Assembly: GCF_000328665.1 (NCBI RefSeq)
Contig: NC_019977.1
Location: 1,790,011 to 1,854,010, forward strand
Direction of reading: 5' to 3'
Source of the DNA: Methanomethylovorans hollandica DSM 15978
Lineage (GTDB): Archaea; Halobacteriota; Methanosarcinia; Methanosarcinales; Methanosarcinaceae
DNA length: 64,000 nt
Numbering within the stretch: the stretch's first letter is position 1; the number at the start of each line of letters is the position of its first letter. The notes below the pieces were generated by a model that worked only from the letters and a program-made list of their open reading frames with translations, was not told the origin of the DNA and did not search any database. Shown here piece by piece: positions 1-8,400 of the stretch. The position numbers and the translations under genes are program-made.

Positions 1-696
1 GCCCATGAGATTAAGTGCAGCACTTATATAAGACTTATAACCTGCTTTTGCTTCATGCCCCAATAAAGGGGAACAGCTCTTTTCAGCTTCAGTACCTTTA
101 CATGCATTCTGAAAAACAGTAAGTTCGCCACTTTGAAAAAGCTCGGGAAAACCACTGAGATAGGAAATTCTCCGCCCATTTCCTGTTATTACAATAGGTA
201 TATTGAAAGCCTTAAGAGGAAAATAACTTACTAATCCTATACCTCGCATGCAGGGAATACATACATGACCACAACTCATAATGAAATGTTTATAGAGTTC
301 AAGCATTGTTTTCGGATTTATGGCATAATATATATGATCTGCTTTTGTGGCATTTAGTGCATTTTTTATGTTCAGTCTTGCATAGTCTGATAAAAAACCA
401 TTGTCAAAAGTGATACACAGGCATTTAAGATTGTAGATCTTATCACAAACATAAAGTGCATATGTGCTGTCCTTACCTCCACTCAGGGGGACAAGGCAAT
501 CGTATTCAGAATTGAGTTTCTTTATCTTTTCAACAATTTGTTCGAATTGTTTTTTCTTAAATTCTTTTTTAATATCCCAATCACCAAATGATCGGTCAAA
601 ATTGTTACAGTAATTACATACACCCCTCTCATCAAGCTTTACGCTTGGCAAACTGGCCGGCAGGATGCATCGGGAACATCTTAAGATCTCTTCCAA
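1..696 (-). CDS. PP-loop ATPase, N-acetyl sugar amidotransferase-like (3' end outside window)
   Basis: The first 232 codons are present and the frame is still open at the window edge. The start is TTG at 696-694, preceded by GGAGGT with a 6-base spacer; the nearby ATG at 709 is in another frame and stops at once. Residues 72-77 are the PP-loop SGGKDS, which binds ATP in enzymes that adenylate a carbonyl or release pyrophosphate. Four cysteines at 7, 10, 27 and 30 and three more at 142, 146 and 149 (CxxxCxxC) suggest metal sites. The layout matches N-acetyl sugar amidotransferases (WbpG/PseA-like), which aminate surface sugars together with a glutaminase partner. The partner would lie outside the window. 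A tRNA-thiolation enzyme is less likely but not excluded. Confidence 0.72.
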   Translation of the reverse strand, partial: MEEILRCSRCILPASLPSVKLDERGVCNYCNNFDRSFGDWDIKKEFKKKQFEQIVEKIKKLNSEYDCLVPLSGGKDSTYALYVCDKIYNLKCLCITFDNGFLSDYARLNIKNALNATKADHIYYAINPKTMLELYKHFIMSCGHVCIPCMRGIGLVSYFPLKAFNIPIVITGNGRRISYLSGFPELFQSGELTVFQNACKGTEAEKSCSPLLGHEAKAGYKSYISAALNLMG

Positions 697-930
697 TCAG
701 ATACCTCCATGGAAAAAAATTAGTAGAAAAACTATGAACGACTAAGAGAGATATAATTTTCCATATACGATGTACTGGAACTACAATTTTACACAAACAT
801 TATATTCTGAATATTGACCAACCTTAGATATAATGACGGAATAATCCCGGCTCAGATATTACCTCCGAAGATTCAGATTTTTTTATTTTGAATACATAAC
901 CTCAATATCTGCTCCAGCCAACCTATGAGT

Positions 931-940
931 AAATTTAAAA
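931..940 (+). promoter_or_regulatory. TATA-like box before the CinA/nucleotidyltransferase fusion
   Basis: The box AAATTTAAAA lies about 32 bases before the ATG at 969, so the transcript would have a very short leader. The rest of the 697-968 spacer between the divergent genes holds no ORF or RNA gene that I can support. Confidence 0.4.
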
Positions 941-968
941 AGGACATGGAGTCTAAAAAAGTATAACT

Positions 969-2138
969 ATGGAAATAAAAGAACTGGTACATAAGATACA
1001 CTCCTGCGAATGTGAACTTGTGCTTGCTATTACAGGCGGAGGAACTGAGGCAATCGGAGAACTATTGAGATATGGAGGAGGGTCTGCCACTTTACTGGAA
1101 GCGATAGTGCCATACAGCCAGAGTGCACTTGATGCTTTCATTGGCAGGAAGCCAGAAAAATATGCTTCCGCAAGGACCGCGCGGGCAATGGCCATGACCG
1201 CCTTCCAGAAGGCAATAATGCTACAAAGTCCTGAACAAAAAAGATTTGAACATCTTCTGGGTATTGGGGCGACATGTACCCTGGCAAGAAACGGTGAACG
1301 GAAAGAAAGACAGCATGAACTGCATGTGGCAGTACAGTCACTTCAGAATACAACCTCCTATAGCATCTTGTTCTTAGAAAAAAGAGATCGTGAGCATGAA
1401 GAGGCCATAGTGTCCAGGTCGATCATTAACATGATAGCTATATCGTGCCACCAGGATGTCGTAATAACAGACGGGACAGGATTATCTTCTCAGGAAAGAC
1501 CACAAATAAAGCAGGTACAAGCTATTGAGGGGATATCAAACATGCTGTTGCATGAAGCTAACTCATATAATACGCTCCCAAGCTTTGTAAGAATAAGTGG
1601 GCAAGATAGGAATACACATCATTCACACAAAATCATGTTCTCCGGCTCCTTCGATCCTTGCCATAAGAACCATTTGAAAATGGCACGGATAGCGTCCAGA
1701 AAGTATGGTTTACCAGTACATTTTGAGATCTCACTCCTTAATGTAGACAAACCGCCAATAGACTATATCTCACTTGAGGATAGGATATCTTCAATAAAAG
1801 CCCGGTATGAACCTGATTTTATGGGGGACATATTTGTGACAAATGCACCTCTGTTTTCAGAAAAGGCGATCATTTTCCCGGATTCCACTTTTATTGTGGG
1901 CGCCGATACTATGAAGAGACTCTTTGACCCGAAGTATTATCGTCCTGGAGACAACCTCTATTCTCTTCTTGAACATTTCAGGACAAAAGGGATAGATTTT
2001 CTTGTTTTCAGCAGAAAAGGGATACATATTGAGATCCCAGCGGAAATTGAACATATAATAACTATAGTTTCCGAGGATGAATATAGCGACGATGGTATTT
2101 CATCTACACAAATAAGAAAGTTACAACAGAACAAGTAG
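969..2138 (+). CDS. CinA-like domain fused to a NadD-like nucleotidyltransferase
   Basis: This is a two-domain protein of 389 residues. Residues 1 to about 190 resemble the C-terminal CinA/PncC (NMN deamidase-like) fold, with TGGGTEAIGELL near residue 23, YGGGSATLLEAIVPYS and TARAMA. From about residue 222 a HIGH-superfamily nucleotidyltransferase begins with GSFDPCHKNHL. It continues with FIVGADTMKRL and ends with ISSTQIRKL, the usual ISSTxIR motif. The first signature reads HxxH (HKNH) instead of the common HxGH. Combining NMN deamidation with mononucleotide adenylyl transfer would suit NAD salvage, but that is inference. Similar fusions are known outside archaea. It converges with the small gene on the other strand, 16 bases away. 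Confidence 0.75.
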   Translation: MEIKELVHKIHSCECELVLAITGGGTEAIGELLRYGGGSATLLEAIVPYSQSALDAFIGRKPEKYASARTARAMAMTAFQKAIMLQSPEQKRFEHLLGIGATCTLARNGERKERQHELHVAVQSLQNTTSYSILFLEKRDREHEEAIVSRSIINMIAISCHQDVVITDGTGLSSQERPQIKQVQAIEGISNMLLHEANSYNTLPSFVRISGQDRNTHHSHKIMFSGSFDPCHKNHLKMARIASRKYGLPVHFEISLLNVDKPPIDYISLEDRISSIKARYEPDFMGDIFVTNAPLFSEKAIIFPDSTFIVGADTMKRLFDPKYYRPGDNLYSLLEHFRTKGIDFLVFSRKGIHIEIPAEIEHIITIVSEDEYSDDGISSTQIRKLQQNK

Positions 2139-2154
2139 TGCTGATGAAAAGACA

Positions 2155-2580
2155 CTATTTAGGCGGGTCTCTTTCTGTTTCAGCGTATAATTTGGGGTGT
2201 CCCTTTTCTTTATGCACCTTGATAATATCGTTGCTAAGCCCGATGGCAAGCTTTTGCAATATTATCTGAGCCTGAAGTATCTTTTCAGAGTTGAGTTGAT
2301 CCCATTGTTCTGATGATATACAGTCCATTACAGACTTAAAGTAATCAAGCTCCTCTTTTTGAACACAGGAATGCACGCTCATGCAGGAACAATACTTTTT
2401 TTGTAAACGATCAAACATTTCCTCAAGCTTACTGCCAGTTAACACATGGCAGAACTCGTGACATACAGGAGACACTTTTGAATCTATAAAATGCACTTCT
2501 GCCAGGAAAAGGAAAAGTTCACATTCGTACATCCAGTCACGTATCTCATATAGATGAAACATATTCAGATATAATTGCAA
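2155..2580 (-). CDS. Small hypothetical protein with an HExxH motif
   Basis: This is a 141-residue, cysteine-rich protein that I do not recognise. Near residue 41 it reads CHEFCHVL, which fits the zinc-binding HExxH signature of zincins, followed by a helical C-terminal half. No signal peptide is obvious; the first 35 residues are hydrophobic and aromatic but interrupted by charges. No clear Shine-Dalgarno sequence precedes ATG 2580, and ATGs at 2562 or 2532 are possible. The reading frame survives without rare features, which supports a real gene, but a chance HExxH match cannot be ruled out. It lies tail-to-tail with the CinA fusion gene. Confidence 0.5.
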   Translation of the reverse strand: MQLYLNMFHLYEIRDWMYECELFLFLAEVHFIDSKVSPVCHEFCHVLTGSKLEEMFDRLQKKYCSCMSVHSCVQKEELDYFKSVMDCISSEQWDQLNSEKILQAQIILQKLAIGLSNDIIKVHKEKGHPKLYAETERDPPK

Positions 2581-2722
2581 ACTGAAAAGTATAAAAATTT
2601 TATGGTTGCTTTAAAGATACTCTATGAATAATAGGAATAATATGAATCATTTGTATATCACTTTGTTTATTTCCCCTAACTAAACTGCAAATAAACAACA
2701 TGATGGAGCATAACATATTCTA

Positions 2723-2751
2723 GAAAAAAAGAGCTGAGTTATTCTCAGCTC
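2723..2751 (-). terminator. Terminator of the giant surface-protein gene
   Basis: Arms 2731-2738 and 2744-2751 (GAGCTGAG and CTCAGCTC) form a perfect 8-bp stem with a 5-base loop. On the minus strand it is followed by seven T residues (2724-2730), 13 bases past the stop codon. Confidence 0.75.
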
Positions 2752-2763
2752 AATACAGAGTAT

Positions 2764-5440
2764 TCAAACACGTGTCACAACTAATTTCGGTCTCTGATCA
2801 GTATTGGACCACTCAGAACTGTAGAAAGCAATGTAATTACCGCTCTCGGTTCTTGCCTTGAGGAAGAAACCAGTGTTCTCATAAGTACCCCGTATGTATT
2901 CCTGCACAAGTTGTGTGACATCAAAGTCATAGTACTTGTTGTCAGGCACAGTACTTGCCCGGAAAGTTACCGAAGCATATGGAACATTACCCTGTGCATT
3001 ACCATTCTTATCGAACCAGTCTCCTCCAGCTGTAGTCCAAGGAACACCGGACATACTAGTATTCCATGTCACATACTTTGGATCCCACTTTACTGGCCTG
3101 TAAACTTCAACCACAGTATCAGAAGTGCGGGTAGCACCGGCTGGATAGTACCAGTACAGCGACAAGGTTGCCTGAGATATCGTATCCTTTGGATCATAAC
3201 CGCTTAGATCGAACAATATAACATCTCTGTAACTGCTTGTGCTTAGCTTTCCAATATCGAGATAGATGCTAGTGGAATAGACTCTATCCGGAGATATCTG
3301 ACGCAATCTGTTATCATAAGCAGCTGTGTATGAAACAGAACTTCCTGTTGTGGTTGTAGGTTCATTCACAACAACTTCCAGTGTGTCTGAATCGGTCTGT
3401 CCGATGGTATCTGTGACTATAAGAGTCACAGTGTAAGTTCCTGCTGTTGCATATGTATGAGCCGGTGAGACACCGCTGAATTCAGCTGTGCCATCACCAA
3501 AGTCCCATGAATATGAGACTATACCGATGTCATCAGTGGAACCACTGCCACCGAAAGTTACAGCTACACCCGTTGTAGCAGTCTTGTCAGCTCCTGCATC
3601 TGCAACTGGTGGATTATCTACAGGACCAACAGGTTCACTCACAACAACTTCCAGTGTGTCTGAATCGGTCTGTCCGATGGTATCTGTAACTGTAAGGGTC
3701 ACAGTGTAAGTTCCTGCTGTTACATATGTATGAATTGGTGAGACACCGCCAGATTCAGCTGTGCCATCACCAAAGCTCCAAGTGTAGGAAACTATACCGA
3801 TGTCATCAGTAGAATTACTACCATCAAAAGTTACAGCTACATCCTTAGTAGCAGTCAGATCAGCACCGGCATCTGCAACCGGTAGGTTATCTACTACAGG
3901 CGGTGTGATCGGAGCTGAAAGCGGTGGTGCGATCGGAGCTGAAACTGGTGGTGCGATTGGAACTGAAGCACCAATGAGACACACTTTCAATTGTGGTCTC
4001 TGATCAGCATTGGACCACTCAGAGCTGTAGAAGGCAATGTAATTACCGCTCTCGGTTCTTGCCTTGAGGAAGAAACCAGTATTCTCATACATACCACTTA
4101 CATATTCCTGCACGAGCTGTGTGACATCAAAGTCATAGTACTTATTGTCAGGCACAGTACTTGCCCGGAAAGTTACCGAAGCATACGGAACATTACCCTG
4201 TGCATTACCATTCTTATCGAACCAGTCTCCTCCTGCTGTAGTCCAAGGAACACCGGACATACGAGTATTCCATGTCACATACTTTGGATCCCACTTTACT
4301 GGCCTGTAAACTTCAACTACAGTATCAGAAGTGCGGGTAGCGCCTGCTGGATAGTACCAGTACAGCGACAGCGTTGCCTGGGATATCGTATCAGTGGGCT
4401 TATAACCACTCAGATCGAACAATATCGCATCTCTGTAACTGCTTGTGCTTCTTCCAATATCGATATAGTTATTTGTGGAATAAACTATATCCGGAGATCT
4501 CTGAAGCAATCTATTGTCATAGACTGGAGCGTGTGAAACACAATCTGTTGTGGTTGTAGTGGCTGTTGAGTCACTCACAACAACTTCCAGTGTATCTGAA
4601 CCTGTCTGCCCGATGGTATCTGTAACTGTAAGGGTCACAGTGTAAGTTCCTGCTGTTGTATATGTATGAACTGGTGAGACACCGCTAGCTACAGTTGTAG
4701 TATCACCAAAGTCCCACGAATATGAGACTATACTGTTGTCATCAGTGGAACCACTGCCATCAAAAGTTACAGCTACATCCTTAGTAGCATCCTTATCAGC
4801 ACCAGCATCTGCAACTGGTAGATTATCTACTACAGGCGGTGCCAACGGAGCTGAAAGCGGTGGTGCGATCGGAGCTGAACCAGCATTGAGATCTACAGTC
4901 AACTTAGGCCTCTGATCAGCATTGGACCACTCAGAACTGTAGAAGGCAATGTAATTACCACTCTCAGTTCTTGCCTTGAGGAAGAAACCAGTGTTCTCAT
5001 ACGTACCTCTTATGTATTCCTGCACAAGCTGTGTGACATCAAAGTCATGGTATTGATTATCAGGCACAGTGCTCGCCGGGAAAGTTACTGAAGCATATGG
5101 TGTGCTGCCTTGTGATACACCATTTTTATCGAACCACGCCCCACCTACCGGGTTCCACGCAGTACGATACAGACGATAGTACCAAGTCACATGCTTTGGA
5201 TCCCATCTCTGTGGCCTGTATATCTCCACTACCGTATCAGAAGTACGTGTCTGACCTGCTGGATAATACCAGAAGAGAGATAGTGTTGCCTTCGATATTG
5301 TATCATCTTTATTGTACATACTAAGATCAAACAACATCACATCCCTGCTACGAGCCTTGCTCTTCCCTACAGCAAGGTAGGATGTATCAGAAAAAACAAC
5401 ACAAGATGATGACTCACTCAATATATTGTCATATTGAGCG
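2764..5440 (-). repeat. Three dispersed copies of the disaggregatase-related repeat
   Basis: Copies lie at about 2764-3330, 3976-4545 and 4885-5440. The first two are nearly identical in DNA over hundreds of bases; the third is more diverged. The PKD-coding DNA between them is also duplicated (about 3370-3620 and 3640-3890). Long identity inside one gene makes it prone to deletion and duplication. Confidence 0.8.
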
Positions 5441-8400
5441 CCTTGAGAGATTGGGCCATAGTAGTGTGCATCATCACTATCAGTGTACTTTGTATCGCCG
5501 TAGTAGCCTTCAACATCAGCAGTGTTTACCTGCTGACCGGAAACCCAGGCAAGATCATACTTAGCTTCGGTAGAAGCTCCAACACCAAGAGTGGTTGTGG
5601 GCAGAGTTACCGGACCATACTTAGTATCGGTTACAACAATGTTAGTAAGTTCAACGTTACCCATGTTAGTAACTATGATCTTAAACTGAACGGGACCCGA
5701 CGATAGAGAAGGACCTGTTATGGTATCAGCATCCTCCCAGCCAGTACCGTTCCATACGTACTTTTCAATATCAATAGCACCGCTGGCACCATAGTAATGG
5801 GCATCATCAGTGTCATTGTACTTTGTATCGCCGTAGTAACCTTCAACATCAGCAGTGTTGTTCTGCTGACCGGAAACCCAGGCAAGATCATATTCAGCTT
5901 CGGTAGAAGCTCCAACACCAAGAGAGGTAGTTGTCAGAGTGACTGGACCGTACTTGGTATCGGTTACAACAATGTTAGTAAGTTCAACGTTACCCATGTT
6001 AGTAACTATGATCTTGAACTGAACGGGATCAAATGTGGAAGCAAGATAAGGACCAGTTACTGTGTCAGCATCTTCCCAACCAGTACCGTTCCATACGTAC
6101 TTCTCGATGTCAATTTCACCACTGGAACCGAAGTAGTGACTCGGATCTTCATCGGTTACCGGAGCTTCATTGTAATAGCCTGTAACATTACCGATGTTAG
6201 CATACTGACCTTCAGTTGCAGTACCGGTAGCAGTATACGTCCAGACCTCTCCAGGTTGCAGGATACCATCATTATTGGTATCACCATCAACAAGGTTGCT
6301 TATAATGCCCAGAATATCGTCCATTACAACAATGTCTGTCAAGTTCACATTACCTGGGTTAGTTACATTGTAAGTCCAGGTAACTTCGGAACCAATGGGG
6401 ATGTAAGGTCCGGTTGGACTGTCAGCGTCTTCACCATTGGTGTACTTTTCAATATCAACTGAAGAGTTAGCACCATAGTAATGGCTTGGATCTTCATCGG
6501 TTACCGGAGCTTCATTGTAATAGCCTGTAACATTACCGATGTTAGCATACTGACCTTCAGTTGCAGTACCGGTAGCAGTATACGTCCAGACCTCTCCAGG
6601 TTGCAGGATACCATCATTATTGGTATCACCATCAACAAGGTTGCTTATAATGCCCAGAATATCGTCCATTACAACAATGTCTGTCAGGTTCACATTACCT
6701 GGGTTAGTTACATTGTAAGTCCAGGTAACTTCGGAACCAATGGGGATGTAAGGTCCGGTTGGACTGTCAGCGTCTTCACCATTGGTGTACTTTTCAATAT
6801 CAACTGAAGAGTTAGCACCATAGTAATGGCTTGGATCTTCATCGGTTACCGGAGCTTCATTGTAATAGCCTGTAACATTACCGATGTTAGCATACTGACC
6901 TTCAGTTGCAGTACCGGTAGCAGTATACGTCCAGACCTCTCCAGGTTGCAGGATACCATCATTATTGGTATCACCATCAACAAGGTTGGTTATAATGCCC
7001 AGAATATCGTCCATTACAACAATGTCTGTCAGGTCCACATTACCTGGGTTAGTTACATTGTAAGCCCAGGTAACTTCGGAACCAATGGGGATGAAAGGTC
7101 CGGTTGGACTGTCAGCGTCTTCACCATTGGTGTACTTTTCAATATCAACTGAAGAGTTAGCACCATAGTAATGACTTGGATCTTCATCTGTGACTGGGGT
7201 ACCGCTGTAATCTGCACTAACATTACCGATATTAGCATACTGACCTTCAGTTGCAGTACCGGTAGCAGTATAAGTCCAGACCTCTCCAGGTTGCAGGATA
7301 CCATCATTATTGGTATCACCATCAACAAGGTTGGTTATAATACCCAGAATATCGTCCATTACAACAATGTCTGTCAGGTTCACATTACCTGGGTTAGTTA
7401 CATTGTAAGTCCAGGTAACTTCGGAACCAATGGGGATGAAAGGTCCGGTTGGACTGTCAGCGTCTTCACCATTGGTGTACTTTTCAATATCAACTGAAGA
7501 GTTAGCACCATAGTAATGACTTGGATCTTCATCTGTGACTGGGGTACCGCTGTAATCTGCACTAACATTACCGATATTAGCATACTGACCTTCAGTTGCA
7601 GTACCGGTAGCAGTATAAGTCCAGACCTCTCCAGGTTGCAGGATACCATCATTATTGGTATCACCATCAACAAGGTTGGTTATAATGCCCAGAATATCGT
7701 CCATTACAACAATGTCTGTCAGGTTCACATTACCTGGGTTAGTTACATTGTAAGTCCAGGTAACTTCGGAACCAATGGGGATGAAAGGTCCGGTTGGACT
7801 GTCAGCGTCTTCACCATTGGTGTACTTTTCAATATCAACTGAAGAGTTAGCACCATAGTAATGACTTGGATCTTCATCGGTTACCGGAGCTTCATTGTAA
7901 TAGCCTGTAACATTACCGATGTTAGCATACTGACCTTCAGTTGCAGTACCGGTAGCAGTATACGTCCAGACCTCTCCAGGTTGCAGGATACCATCATTAT
8001 TGGTATCACCATCAACAAGGTTGCTTATAATGCCCAGAATATCGTCCATTACAACAATGTCTGTCAGGTTCACATTACCTGAGTTAGTTACATTGTAAGT
8101 CCAGGTAACTTCGGAACCAATGGGGATGAAAGGTCCGGTTGGACTGTCAGCGTCTTCACCATTGGTGTACTTTTCAATATCAACTGAAGAGTTAGCACCA
8201 TAGTAATGACTTGGATCTTCATCTGTGACTGGGGTACCGCTGTAATCTGCACTAACATTACCGATGTTAGCATACTGACCTTCAGTTGCAGTACCGGTAG
8301 CAGTATAAGTCCAGACCTCTCCAGGTTCAAGGATGTTGTTACCATTATCACCACTGATACGAACTGGAATTACACCCATGTTATCAGCTACAACAACATT

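Noticed and set aside
5797-6462. 221-residue plus-strand ORF
   Set aside because: It is antisense to the DUF11-like repeats of the giant surface protein.
6481-8082. Repeated 108-residue plus-strand ORFs (MAWIFIGYRS and MTWIFICDWG types)
   Set aside because: They are antisense shadows of the 345-bp repeats in the giant minus-strand gene; they repeat only because the DNA does and have no ribosome sites.
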